Below are positions 10,642 to 21,484 of a stretch of 64,000 bases of DNA, in pieces. Numbering within the stretch: the stretch's first letter is position 1; every line of letters begins with the position of its first letter. The stretch is from Xiphydria camelus (taxonomy: Eukaryota; Arthropoda; Insecta; Hymenoptera; Xiphydriidae). The translations under genes were made by a program, and so were the position numbers. The DNA is taken from NCBI GenBank assembly GCA_963678675.1, contig OY783199.1:10128356-10192355 (forward strand), read 5' to 3'. The notes under the pieces were generated by a model that saw only the letters and a program-made list of their open reading frames with translations, had not been told where the DNA came from and did no database searches.

Positions 10642-11315
10642 ATGAGCGAAAGAGAAATGCATGTCTCCGTGGAGCAACGGATTACAATCAAGTTTTTGGC
10701 CAAGGAGGGGGTGAATCCAACCAAAATTTTGTGGCGATTACAGCCACAGTTCGGGGACAACACCCTGTCAAGAACCCATGTGTTTGTATAGTACAATGAA
10801 TTTTCTGGAGGACGTGAAAAGGTCGAGAACGAGAGCCACGCTCGCCGCCCAAGGACGAGTGTGACCGAAGCCAACATTGAGGCGGTCCGAAATCTCATGG
10901 CTTTCTCCAAGATCGACGCACGATTAATGCACAATATTATTGTGAATTACTGGATGCCGTGAAATTGTCATTTCGAAGGAAAAGGAAGAAGCAATTGGTC
11001 CGAAGTGTCATTCTTTTGCATGACAACACCAGGCCGCATGCGGCCAATGCTACAGGCAAAAATTGTATGCATTAGGCTGGGGAATGCTGGAACATCCGCC
11101 ATATAATCTCGACTTGTCCTCTTACTACTTTCCTCTTTTTGGACCCCTCAAAGAAGCGCTTGGAGGCCAACGCTTCGATGATAACGACGCGGTGAAGCAT
11201 TTGTGCTCCAATGGCTACAAGAATGTCTGAAGAGTTTCTACGATGATGGAATAAAATGCTCCCAATCCAATGGGAAAAATGTATTTCTTGGGCGGGAGAC
11301 TATGTAGAAAAATAA
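10642..11315 (+). pseudogene. Mariner transposase, broken
   Basis: From ATG 10642 the frame reads VEQRITIKFLAKEGVNPTKI and LQPQFGDNTLSRTHV, the N-terminal HTH of mariner transposases. It meets a TAG at about 10789-10791, then continues in frame with SGGREKVENESHARRPRTSV (the linker between HTH and catalytic domain). The region with the first catalytic Asp appears deleted around 10950-10980. HDNTRPHAANATG (second Asp) and PYNLDLSSYYFPLFGPLKEA (third Asp) follow in shifted frames, ending with GDYVEK and TAA at 11313-11315. The stop, frameshifts and missing Asp mean it cannot be active. Confidence 0.88.
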
Positions 11316-11317
11316 TA

Positions 11318-12190
11318 CACAGGGTAACATTTTGAAAACTTGCCACCCCAATATCTCAGAAATTTACAGATGTTCTAAAAAAAAGACGGTTTCAGCACTG
11401 GAGAGGGGGAATCAAAATGACATAATCGGAGACGCACCCACTCCAACCCCCTTAGGGGTAGCCCCCCAACTTTGTAATCTTAAATAGCTACCCCCCATGC
11501 ATGATACAGCGTTGGAAAGCTCTTTCAAAATACTTTACAACAACACCAAATTTTGGTACCTTTCGATGAGTAGTTTTCGCGCAAACCGAGAAAGAAACTA
11601 CTAGAATTAAGTTTCGTCAATTTATTTATTAAAGGTCAATTATGTTACAATAAATTTTCGAAGTGATTTCCATCATCTGATCCTACTCCCTGCGATTTCT
11701 TCTTATGGGGACATCTGAAATCTGTTGTTTTTAAAACTCAACCAGCAGGCATTAACAAACTGAAACAAAGAATTACGCAAGAATGTCGCAAAATTTCAAG
11801 AACAACATTGGAAAAAGTTCGAAAAATCAATGGAAATCATTTCGAAAATTTATTGTAACGTAACTGACCTTTAATAAATAAATTGACAACTTACTTCTAG
11901 CAGTTTCTTTCTCAATTTGCGCAAAAACTACTCATCGAAAGATACCAAAATTTAGTGTTGTTGTAAAGCATTTTTAAAGAGCTTTCCAACGCTGTATCAT
12001 ACATGGGGGGTTGCTATTTAAGATTACAAAGTTGGGGGGCTACCCCTAAGGGGGTTGGAGGGGGTGCGTCTCCGATTATGTCACTTTGGTTCCCCCTCTC
12101 CACTGTCGAAACTGTCTTTTCTTTTTAGAAAATCTCTGTAACTTTCTGAGATATTAGGGTGGCAAGTTTTCAAAATGTCACCCTCTCTGT
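11318..12190. mobile_element. Palindromic Tc1/mariner derivative in mariner 3' UTR
   Basis: The arms at 11318-11674 and 11829-12190 are inverted repeats, with CATTTTGAAAACTTGCCACC at both ends and TGATACAGCGTTGGAAAGCT/AGCTTTCCAACGCTGTATCA further in. Left flank TA is at 11316-11317; TA is found at 12193-12194 on the right, so the right edge is uncertain by a few bases. The loop contains a transposase C-terminal fragment. The element is probably mobilised in trans. Confidence 0.75.
11679..11858 (+). pseudogene. IS630/Tc1/mariner transposase C-terminal fragment in foldback loop
   Basis: The open frame begins DPTPCDFFLWGHLKSVVF and continues KLKQRITQECRKISRTTLEK to a TAA at 11856-11858. PCDFFLWGHLK is the conserved block around the third acidic residue of Tc1/mariner-like transposases, and the helical tail with RI...C..I....L is the usual C-terminus. 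It lacks everything upstream, so it is a relic inside an otherwise non-coding palindrome. The last codons overlap the start of the right arm. Confidence 0.8.
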
Positions 12191-12502
12191 TCTAAGCGTA
12201 ATTGTATAAATAAAGTTAAAATTTTTTACAAAACGAATTCCGTTTAAATTTGATACACCCTCGTAGAATAGTGGATTATTCTTCCATCGTATAATTATGT
12301 TATTTGCAAAGAAGCACTGTTATATATCTGCTTCTATATTTAGCTTTGTGATAAGAATCCATTTAGTCAAGAATTATATAGATGTTTACTTGATTAATTT
12401 ACATTCAGCGTGTAACGTTTCGGACTACAAAGTTATACCATTAGTTGCCAGCTTGCCTCAACGGTGAGGCAACAAATCGAACGAAAGTCGTTGGAATGAT
12501 AA

Positions 12503-13906
12503 CACAGGCACACAAAAAGAAAAAGGTCTTGTTCCCAGAACCAGACCAGCATATCTTTATGTTTTTGGGGTCGCTGAATCCGAATCCGGTGTCCGTTTGT
12601 CTCCATCACGCCACATTTTTTTTTAATCTCAAAAAACCATCAATAGATCATGATTTTCAAAAAGTTAATGGACTTAACCCTCTGACGCTAAACTCTTAGC
12701 AATCCCTGTCGCGTGAGCTGGAGAAAGGGAACAGCCAATCGCGCGCGGTCGCTTTATGTGTTAGTGACTGACGTCACGGAAATGGCCCCCCACTCTCATT
12801 CAGCCAGGCTCGTAGTTAGGGGCCTGCTCACTCATATACCGTGCTCACTCGCACTCACGGGATTTCGCGCGACGGCACGGCAATGAAATAGGGGCCCCAT
12901 ACACGGTACGATTCGTTGTCTCGATCCGTCGTTTCAAACTGATTGAAACGACGAATCGATAGTGTATGTCAACATAGTTAATGATTTACTTAGTCGAAGA
13001 CTACCTCATTGTCACTATTAAAAAAAAATGGCTTATTAAAATCAAACCGCAGGTAACTTTTAACGTTTCGTCGGTGCCCAGCGACCATACGGGTTGCGAC
13101 GGCCCTGTCACTCTCTCCCCACTACACTAACGTCTCACGCTTGACTCTGCCCCGCGCAGTGGTGGGGAATCGAGCTTTGCCGTCAGAGGGTTAAACCAAA
13201 TTCGCTATAAGGGGTTTTTGGGGTCGCTGATCACGAATCTGAAATCGGATTTCAAAAATTCAAGATGGCGGATCCAATATGGCGGACGAGATTTTTGAAA
13301 ATCGACGGATTCATGCCGAATTTGGTATAAGGAGGTTTTTTGGGTCGCTGATCATGAATCTGAAGTCAGATTTTAAAAATTCAAGATGGCGGATCCAATA
13401 TGGAGGACAAGATTTTCGAAAATTTTGAATTTTTGTAAATATAACTTCATATTCGTCATCAGCGATCGAAAAAAACCCTATACCAAATTTGGCATGAATC
13501 CGTCGATTTTCGAAAATCTCGTCTTTCATATTGGATCCGCCATGTTGAATTTTTAAAATCTGACTTCAGATTCATGATCAGCGACCCAAAAAACCCCCTT
13601 ATACCAAATTCGGCATGAATCCGTCGATTTTTAAAAATCTCGTCCGCCATATTGGATCCGCCATTTTGCATTTTTGAAATCCTATTTCAGATTCATGATC
13701 AGCGATCCAAAAAAAACCCTATAGCGAATTTGGTTTAAGTCCATTAACTTTTTGAAAATCATGATCTATTGATGGTTTTTTGAGATTAAAAACAAAGGTG
13801 ACGTGATGGAGACAAACGGACACCGGATTCGGATTCAGCGACCCCAAAAACATAAATATATACTGGTCTGGTTCCGGGAACAAGGCCTTTTTTTTGTGTG
13901 CCTGTG
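12503..13906. mobile_element. Harbinger-type foldback, TSD TAA, with tandem core
   Basis: The TIRs CACAGGCACACAAAAAG and (reverse complement) CACAGGCACACAAAAAA are flanked by TAA at 12500-12502 and 13907-13909. The arms at 12503-12677 and about 13725-13906 are inverted copies (GACACCGGATTCGGATTCAG pairs with the left arm). The core 13195-13730 holds direct and inverted copies of a unit with GGGTCGCTGATCATGAATCT and CAAGATGGCGGATCCAATAT. A piggyBac-like MITE interrupts the left part. There is no transposase. Confidence 0.85.
12678..13190. mobile_element. piggyBac-like MITE nested in the above, TSD TTAA
   Basis: Starts CCCTCTGACGC, ends GCCGTCAGAGGG, flanked by TTAA at 12674-12677 and 13191-13194. 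The uninterrupted partner arm near 13725-13745 shows the empty site with one TTAA. TTAA targeting and a CCCT-starting TIR are hallmarks of piggyBac. Inside is a further small palindrome around 12890-12970 (CGTCGTTTCAAACTGATTGA). Confidence 0.88.
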
Positions 13907-13909
13907 TAA

Positions 13910-14475
13910 TTAGACGTATCGGGATACCCCTGCGCCTATTTTACCATAGTACCGTTTCACTTCAGTACATCAGTACATCTGTAACCACCTACGATATTTC
14001 TATATAGGGCATTCTACATTACTTCAACCACTGAAAAAAAAGAATGTATTCTAAGAAATATTAAAAAATTATGTTATACCAGTACAACAATTTTGCCAAA
14101 TTGCAGATCAATCCTTCAATAAATCACGGAATAATCGTAACTTCTTATTTTTATTTTTGGAAATTGAGGGGCACGTTCAACGGTTCTCTATTTCTTAATA
14201 TTCAATAATTTAAAAAAAATTTGTGCAGTTACATCATCCCAAACTCCCAGTCGTTTAATATAATTTTGCAAACAAATTTTCTTTTACTTATCAAATATAA
14301 AAAGGAAACCTACTATTGATATAGGGCTTGGCCCTCAATTTCAAGAACAAAAAGAAGATAAGTTTAGTTCGTGATTTATGGGAGGATTGGTCTGTAATTT
14401 GACAGAATTGTTGCGCTCGTAGACTTGGTTTTTAGACATTTCTTTTTGGAAAAATTTATTTTTCGAGTGGCTGAA
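13910..14475. other. AT-rich spacer with interspersed repeat
   Basis: 14290-14470 is related to 2415-2650 (see that entry). Otherwise nothing is recognised. Confidence 0.4.
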
Positions 14476-15915
14476 GTGCACCCAGAAAAAAGTTTATTTG
14501 AATACGAACCTGCTAGAAATATTTATTCGCGATAAATGGGAATTTATTTACAAGGATCTCTAGCTGTAGTTTGAAGTAAATAAACATTCTACAATATATG
14601 TGTGGGGGATTCCACATCAACTTTAAATGCCGCCGACCATTGAGTCACAGATTTTGTTGTAATTTTTTTGTATGTAGTACTTTACCATTTAAATAAATTC
14701 TCAAATTTCTTTTTAATCCAACATTGCGTTCTTGACCTATCATTTATTGAAATTTCCCATATTTTCTAACGTTGTGAAATTTATTTCTAATTTTCTCCTA
14801 CTAAATGTGAAATCTAAGAAAAAAATTCCTTTTACAAAAAATGCTCTTTATAACCTGGACTTAGTGGAAAAATTGATATCATTTCTAAACAGGGGAATAA
14901 TGTCAGAAAAAATAGTTTATTTTACAAATATTTAATTCCCCGAAATACGAGATTTTTGTTTTTAACCAAATTTTAACCATGAATTCCTTGGTGTATTAGA
15001 AAAATATTGAGCTTGAAACGAAGTTGGGATGAGCATTTGTTCATTTTATATTAAACAATTACTGAATATGAGAAAAAGGAATTCTTTTAAAAATAAAGAG
15101 TGTCAGCATCTTATGTAATGATTTTTTTATTTAATTTTTTATTTTGTAGACTGTATGATCGTTAGAAAAAGAATATTGTTTCGTAATTACAGAGTGATTA
15201 GCAGTGGGAATAATACAATGTGTTTGAAGTGTATGAGGAACAGCTTTCACACACAAGAATCGTTCTGTTAAAAAGTGCTTTGCATGGAAATACTTTGAGG
15301 ATTCACAGTAATTTACAGTGATATTCGGCATATCTCCTGGTGAATTAGCGAAATTAAGCAAATCAAGGAGACTCAAAATTTGCTCTTCAGCCGAACACTG
15401 TAGACTAGCTCTTGAATTCATGGTTAAAATTTCGTTAAAAACAAAAATGGCGTATTTCAGAGAATTAAATATTTGTAAAATAAACTATTATTTCTCATAT
15501 GATTCCCTTGTCTAGAAATTATATTAATTTTTTTCCATTAAGTTCAGGTCACAAAGAGCATTTTTTGTACAAGGAATTTTTTTCTGAGTTCATTTAGTAG
15601 GGGAAAAGTAGGAATAAATTTCACAAGACTAGAAAATATGGGAGAATTCAATAAATGATAGGACAAGAACGCAATGTCAGATTAAAAAGAAATTTGAGAA
15701 TTTATTATACATGGTAAAGGTACTACATAAAAAAAATTACACCACAATTTGTGATTCAAAGGTCGGCGGCATATTTAAAGTTGATGTGGAATCCCCCATA
15801 TGCAAACATTTATTCAATTCAAATGGATCTTTGTTTGATTTAAAAAAAAATTCCTACTTGTGATTAATAAACTTTCTAATAAGTTCGTATTCAAATAAGT
15901 TTTGCCTTCCGTAGT
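14476..15915. mobile_element. Long-armed foldback (about 1.44 kb) with ORF loop
   Basis: Arms of about 500 bp (14476-14985 and 15417-15915) pair across most of their length, for example GGGGGATTCCACATCAACTT on the left and its complement at 15780-15800, and CTATCATTTATTGAA with its complement at 15645-15660. The loop 14986-15416 is unique sequence with a minus-strand ORF. The outer ends are diverged, so no TSD was assigned. Confidence 0.75.
15131..15421 (-). CDS. Unrecognised 96-codon ORF in foldback loop
   Basis: The ATG lies at the loop/arm boundary (15421) and the frame runs to a stop at 15131. The text is protein-like (SAEEQILSLLDLLNFANSP, YFHAKHFLTERFLCVKAVPH), with several His and Cys but no zinc-finger spacing I can name. 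No upstream exon was found. It could be a captured host exon or a fragment of a TE protein, as the loop of the 11318-12190 palindrome carries a transposase piece. Function is unknown. Confidence 0.4.
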   Translation of the reverse strand: MNSRASLQCSAEEQILSLLDLLNFANSPGDMPNITVNYCESSKYFHAKHFLTERFLCVKAVPHTLQTHCIIPTANHSVITKQYSFSNDHTVYKIKN

Positions 15916-15948
15916 GTGGCATAGAATGCCCACATATATATACATGTA

Positions 15949-16664
15949 CAGTCGGTACGAAATTTGTTGAGCCAAAATTCCCAGAAACGATAAGGCGGTA
16001 TTTTCGGAACGTAACGGTCTGACGCTTTGCAACAGTGGTATACCTTCAAATTTTCGGCGTTATTTACTTAACATTTTTTTTCACATTTTGGTAAATACTT
16101 CACAAAATAATCAACGGAATTATAATTATGTCTCTGATATCCATTTTTTCAAATTCCGGTATGTTGGTTCTTGTACATATTTTCTTACGTTTTTTAAGAG
16201 AATTTTGAATTTTATTTCACTATCACTATTGTTTAGAGCTTGTAAATCAACACTTTCACTTAAGATTCTCTTCACCGTAGCCAGAGATACTCTTGTAGCA
16301 GCTATAACACGGTTTTTCAATTCTGTTTTATTTTCATTTGGAAAAATTGCCTTTAAATAATAATATACATTAAACAAAATACCCTTCGACTGGGAATTAA
16401 ATTCCTTGCTTTCCTTTTTCGTCTCCATTGGTTTCTTTTAATAAGAAATTAAACTGAAAATTCACAGGACGATACACTCATAAAGAAACACGCTACGTAT
16501 AAATCGACTGCAAAGTACGGTATGCAACTAATGCTAACTGCAGTCTGCTACGGTAAAGGCTGCGCCGCCAATGTTTCCAACTCAGGACCCGAATGAGGAT
16601 AATTCCAAGAAAGTGACGCAGCAGTCTTCTAGGAATTCTGATTCAACAAATATCGTACCGACTG
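15949..16664 (-). mobile_element. 716-bp mariner-like element, TSD TA
   Basis: The TIRs CAGTCGGTACGAAATTTGTT and (reverse complement) CAGTCGGTACGATATTTGTT are flanked by TA at 15947-15948 and 16665-16666. Length and content indicate an internal deletion derivative of a Tc1/mariner-type transposon that keeps only the N-terminal DNA-binding ORF. Confidence 0.88.
16126..16428 (-). CDS. HTH-only transposase-derived ORF, 100 aa
   Basis: ATG at 16428. The region FNVYYYLKAIFPNENKTELK followed by RVIAATRVSLATVKRILSES is the N-terminal helix-turn-helix arrangement of IS630/Tc1/mariner-type transposases (a helical segment, then A..T.VS..TV.RIL). The frame ends after about 100 residues with no catalytic Asp block in the element. 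If expressed it could bind the element TIRs without cutting. The start is supported by position just inside the TIR. No intron was seen. Confidence 0.65.
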   Translation of the reverse strand: METKKESKEFNSQSKGILFNVYYYLKAIFPNENKTELKNRVIAATRVSLATVKRILSESVDLQALNNSDSEIKFKILLKNVRKYVQEPTYRNLKKWISET

Positions 16665-16769
16665 TATACTTGGCCAACCCGTATTTCTCGCTCACCGCCT
16701 ACTTTGCACGTATACTGCTATATAGTTATATATAGTTATATCGATACACATGATCCCCGTATCTATCTA

Positions 16770-16789
16770 TCTATATATATAAAAATGAA

Positions 16790-16820
<31 letters not shown>

Positions 16821-17976
16821 ATGTCTCTTATGCCTTCCTAAACCGTTCATCCGATTGCGATGAAATTTTGGGAAATGGTTGGACGCATGCCCGCGATGGT
16901 TTCTGAGTTAGTAAATCTTATACAGGGTGTTCAAAAAGTCCCGGTACGGCCGATTATCTCAGCGGGAAAACATTTTAGAGAAAAATGTTTAATATAAAAC
17001 TTTAAGGATTTTACCTTGGCTATTCATTGGTCGTATTGGATTTGACCTTGACCGTGACCTTTAAGGTAATATCAAATGCCTTCCTAAACCGTTCATTCGA
17101 TTGCGATGAAACTTTGGGGAATGGTTGGACGCATGCCCGCGAAGGTTTCTGAGTTAGTAAATCTTATACAGGGTGTTCAAAAAGTATCGGTACGGATGAT
17201 TATTATGCCTTCCTAAACCGTTCATCCGATTGCGATGAAACTTTGGGGAATGGCTGGACGCATGCCCGCGAAGGTTTCTGAGTTAGTAAATCTTATACAG
17301 GGTGTTCAAAAAGTACCGGTACGGATGATTATTATGCCTTCCTAAACCGTTCATCCGATTGCGATGAAAATTTGGGGAACAATTGGACACATATCCACGA
17401 AGGTTTCTGAGTTAGTAAATCTTATACAGGGTGTTCAAAAAGTACCGGTACGGATGATTATTATGCCTTCCTAAACCGTTCATCCGATTGCGATGAAAAT
17501 TTGGGGAACAATTGGACACATATCCACGAAGGTTTCTGAGTTAGTAAATCTTATACAGGGTGTTCAAAAAGTCGAACTATACTTGACCTAAATTTGACCT
17601 CCGCTGACAATAAAGGTAACATGAAAAAAATGGTCAAGGACACATTTGAACGCGAAAAAAAATTAATTTAATCTTGATATAACCTTGAAGGTCATGGTCA
17701 AGGTCAAATCCAATATGACCATTGGGTAGCCCGGGAAAAATACTAAAAGTTTTGTATTAAAAATTTTTCTATAAAATGATTTCCCGCTGAGATATTCAGC
17801 CGTACCGGGACTTTTTGAAGGTCAAGTACAGTTCGGCTTCGTACCATGAAAACTATGTGGGCCCTATAAAAATTCTTTTTCATAGTAAGGTTTAGGATTT
17901 TTCCGTAGCTAATAATGTGGTGGACGGACAAAATCAATCCACAATCTACCCGTGCGAAGCCGGGACGGGCTGCTAG
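16770..17976 (+). mobile_element. Non-autonomous Helitron with internal tandem repeats
   Basis: Begins TCTATATATATAAAAATGAA right after A (16769) and ends CTAG (17973-17976) right before T. A CCCGT/ACGGG hairpin (GAAGCCGGGACGGGCTGCTAG) sits just upstream of the end, which fits a Helitron in an AT target. After a TGTC microsatellite there are about five copies of a unit of about 129 bp starting ATGCCTTCCTAAACCGTTCA, at about 16830, 17080, 17206, 17336 and 17465. Each ends with TACAGGGTGTTCAAAAAGT. No Rep/helicase ORF is present. Confidence 0.8.
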
Positions 17977-18980
17977 TCTAGTATAAATACAGGGTGGGGC
18001 TACTCCACTTTCAGTGGAGCGTTCGCTTTAATTCACGCATCATGTATGAATTTTCGACACGTATTGATACAGAATTCTTTTGCTCGCCCAAAAGTACAAT
18101 AGATAAATTCTAAAGAAGTATTCCGTGTGGAATTTTAATTAGACTCCAGAGTTAGGCATATCATGTATCTTTACTTAACTTATTCGGAAAAGAAACAGCA
18201 ATTTTTACTGCTTCATCCGTCACCGCTGAGACTGAAGCTCATTTTCAAGAATTTGTACAGAGGATACAGTGCTATTTTTATTGCTTACAACAGCAAATAG
18301 AAATGTCTCCTCTGCACAAATTCTTGAAAATGAGCTTGAGTCTCAGCGCTACTGGAAAAAGCAATACAAATTTCTGATTTTTGTTCCGTGTACATACTTA
18401 TTATCAAAGCTTAGACAACAGAAATAACATTATCAGTAGTGAACTATAAATAGGACCTAGTCCGGCATTCAAGATAACTTTATAACGGCTTTCCATCGGA
18501 ATATCTAGTTTAGGCCTACCTAGGATTAGACTGAAAATACACAGCTCTTCTAAATGGATGTAAGATAAGAGTGTATGATATGCTTAGCCAAGGCCTCTAT
18601 CGAGGTGTTCAGTTAAACCATAGATACTATATAGAGCCATGAAACATTATCTACGCGGAATTCCGCCAACATCAGCGAGAAATTCCCACGGGTAACGAGA
18701 TAATCGTGATTGAACCGAACCTCCCATCTCATCCCACTGAATATAATACCGTTCCTTCTTACCCCGCGTATTCATCACCGGCGTTATACATATACCGTCA
18801 TTACCAGCAGCATCCTTGAAAACCTCCCTTCGACGTCACATCTGACGAGTTAAGAATTAGCCGTCCAGGTACGCGGTTTCCGGCCCGACACGGAAATTGA
18901 ATCATGATCGCAAAAAGATCAAAAAGGACCTCATTTCCGGCAATGTCACTCCGCCCGCTCGTGTGTGCGTCCTCCCGCGC
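17977..18980. other. Spacer with one hairpin near 18190-18370
   Basis: GAAGCTCATTTTCAAGAATT pairs with the complement at about 18320-18340, and CGCTGAGACT with AGTCTCAGCG-like text, so a small foldback of about 180 bp is present. No gene was seen. No TSD was assigned. Confidence 0.5.
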
Positions 18981-19325
18981 CTCCAGAGAGAGAGAGAGAG
19001 AAGGGGGGAGAGGGAGAGGGAGAGGGAGAGGGGGAGAGGGGGAGAGGGGGAGAGGGGGAGAGAGGGGGAGAGGGAGAGGGAGAGGGAGAGGGAGGGAGGG
19101 AGAGAGAGGGAGGGAGAGAGAGAGGGATAGGGAGAGGGAGGGAGGGAGAAAGAGAGAGAGAGGGAGAGGGAGAGGGAGAGGGAGAGAGAGAGAGAGAGAG
19201 AGAAAGAGGGAGGGGGAGGGGAGAGAGGGGGAGGGGGAGAGAGGGAGATGGGGAGAGGGGAGAGAGGGGAGAGAGGGGGAGAGGGGGGAGAGAGAGGGGG
19301 AGGGGGAGGGGGAGGGGGGAAAGAT
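18981..19325. repeat. GA-rich purine tract (left part)
   Basis: About 340 bp of GAGA/GGGA repeats on the plus strand, ending GGGGGGAAA before the LINE tail. Open frames of Arg/Glu/Gly or Ser/Leu/Pro across it are artefacts. Confidence 0.95.
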
Positions 19326-21160
19326 TGATTGATTGATTGATTGATTGATTCAAATTTATTTAGCCTTCTCGGCTATTTCTGTATGTCCTTTACATTCTCT
19401 TCGCATCCACACATTCACACATTCCAGTTATATCATACTTTACTCATGTACTTCTTCTTTCCATCCATCCCTTCGCATTACACTTCCGTGTCATCCATTC
19501 TTCCGTTCATTCCGCTTCACACTATACATATATCGTTCTATATTTTCATCGTTTACTTAGAATGAACTCCCTCACTCCTTTTTTGAACAATTTCAGGTTT
19601 ACACTATTTTTTACATCGCTCGGCAGCTCATTATACATTTTAGCTCCAGCATACATTAAGCTCTTTTGGGCGCTTGTTGTTCTTCGCATGGTCATTGCTA
19701 TATTTTCAGCCTGCCGCGTTCGCATTCCTCCCCTGTTTCTCACTAGTTCGATATTGCGACTCAGTTCCTGCGGCATCAGATTATTCACAAGTTTATACAT
19801 GAAAACACTTACATTATACATTAGTCTCTCTTTAATTGTCATAAAATGTAGTGCTTCTAACATGTCAACAATTCTTGTATACTTATTTACTTGTAATATA
19901 GTTCTCATTGCTCTATTCTGCGCTAATTGTAGTTTCTCGACCTCGGTTTTTCCCATATTTATTATTACTGTAGCGCAATACTCAAAGTGCGGCGCTATGA
20001 TCGTTTTATACACTACGCACCGCGTATACACTGATATATGTTGTCCTATCCTGTTCAAAAAACTTATTTTTTTCCCAACTTTTTTTAGAATATATTCGCA
20101 ATGTTCTTTAAATAGTAGTTGGTCGTCCATTACCACTCCTAAGTACTTCAGTGACGCTACCCTTTCAAGCTCGATACCTCCTTTCGTGGTTACTCTAATT
20201 TCTCTACTTAATTCCTTTTTTGTACTTCTTATTATCATGTATTTCGTTTTATTTGTATTCATTTTCAGTTTATTTCCGTTAAGCCAGTTCTCTAATTTAT
20301 TTAATGCTGCCTGCAGTTTGCACTCTATTTCCGCTGCACTTTCACCTTCTACAAATATCATCGTGTCGTCTGCAAAAAGTTTGACTATCGAGTCCTCGGT
20401 TTTTACCTGCACTATGTCATTTATATATAATATAAAAAGCAATGGACCTAACACAGTTCCCTGCGGTACCCCGTATTCTGTTGATAATTTTGCAGATATT
20501 TTATTTCCTAGTTTTATTTGTTGGTATCTATTATTAACATATGATTTAAACCAATTCAATACTTTTGCTTTTATTCTATACCTTTCCATTTTCTGTAACA
20601 GTCTGCTTCTATCAATTGTTTCAAATGCCCTTTTCAGGTCCATAAATAGCACTCCTATCATTTTCCCTTTGCTAATTGCGATTTTCCATTGATCTAATAC
20701 TCCCTGAATAGCTGTTTCGCACGAATGAGTTTTCCGAAATCCTGATTGATGTTCTATTAGTATGTTATTTTCCTCTATATAGTTATCTAATTGTGCTTTT
20801 ACCACTAGCTCCAATACTTTTTCATAAGTCGGCAATACATTAATCGGCCTATGTTCACTAGCTAATGTTGTGTTCACTACTTTTTGTAGGGGAGTAACCG
20901 TTGATACCTTCCATTCGCTTGGACATGTTCCTTCCTGTAATGAGCAGTTTATTACTTCTAACATATCTGCTCCTATTACTTCATATGTCTGTTTCAATAA
21001 CAATGTCGAAATTCCTTCTTCCGTTCCTTTCTTGTTAGTCATTCCTTGTACTATTTGTTTTAGTTCTGTATCTGTTACCGCTTTAAATTCCTCCCAGCTA
21101 CTTGTTCCATTATATTGCACGTTTAATTGCTCATCATCAGTATTACCGTTACTATCGATA
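19326..21160 (-). mobile_element. CR1/Jockey-group LINE in a purine tract, 5'-truncated
   Basis: The minus-strand element ends at 19326-19350 in a tetranucleotide tail (GATTGATTGATT on the plus strand). It starts near 21160, where coding text gives way to GA repeat. The GA tract resumes on the other side (21160-21482), so the element most likely inserted into a pre-existing microsatellite. The endonuclease domain is absent. Confidence 0.8.
19546..21160 (-). CDS. Non-LTR reverse transcriptase, N-terminally truncated
   Basis: An uninterrupted frame of about 535 codons contains the RT order SEHRPINVLPTYEKVLE, HQSGFRKTHSCETAIQ, GVLFMDLKRAFETIDR (palm Asp), YGVPQGTVLGPLLF, FADDTMIF (the catalytic DD pair near 20365) and LKYLGVVMD. 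It ends with the C-terminal text typical of CR1/Jockey ORF2 (LFKKGVREFILSKR) and a stop at 19546. RT copies LINE RNA at the target site. The frame stays open upstream through the GA tract to 21534, but that Ser/Leu/Pro part and its first ATG are microsatellite. The complete RT frame implies recent insertion. Endonuclease loss means it cannot move alone. Confidence 0.9.
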
Positions 21161-21176
21161 GAGATAGAGAGAGAGG

Positions 21177-21207
<31 letters not shown>

Positions 21208-21244
21208 AGGGAGAGAGAGAGAGAGAGGGAGAGAGGGAGGGAGG

Positions 21245-21285
<41 letters not shown>

Positions 21286-21392
21286 AGGGAGAGGGAGAGG
21301 GAGAGGGAGAGAGGGAGGGAGGGAGGGAGAGGGAGGGAGGGAGAGGAAGAGAGGGAGGGAGGGAGAGGGAGAGGGAGAGGGAGAGGGAGAGG

Positions 21393-21482
<90 letters not shown>
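21160..21482. repeat. GA-rich purine tract (right part)
   Basis: GAGAGGGA-type repeat turning into pure (GA)n of about 100 bp at 21395-21482. Confidence 0.95.

Positions 21483-21484
<2 letters not shown>

Larger units (their letters stand above)
10207..12263 (+). mobile_element. Decayed mariner element with two nested insertions
   Basis: The TIRs CGAGGCTGTATCAAATATAA (left) and CGAGGGTGTATCAAATTTAA (right, reverse complement) are flanked by TA at 10205-10206 and 12264-12265. Inside are a degraded transposase (10642-11315), a TAA-flanked MITE (10271-10548) in the 5' region, and a TA-flanked palindromic element (11318-12190) placed immediately after the transposase stop. Removing both leaves about 0.9 kb, shorter than a typical 1.3-kb mariner and consistent with an internal deletion. 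Confidence 0.88.

Noticed and set aside
18897..19353. Several Arg/Glu/Gly- or Ser/Pro-rich ORFs on both strands
   Set aside because: Low-complexity frames over the purine tract, with no independent support.
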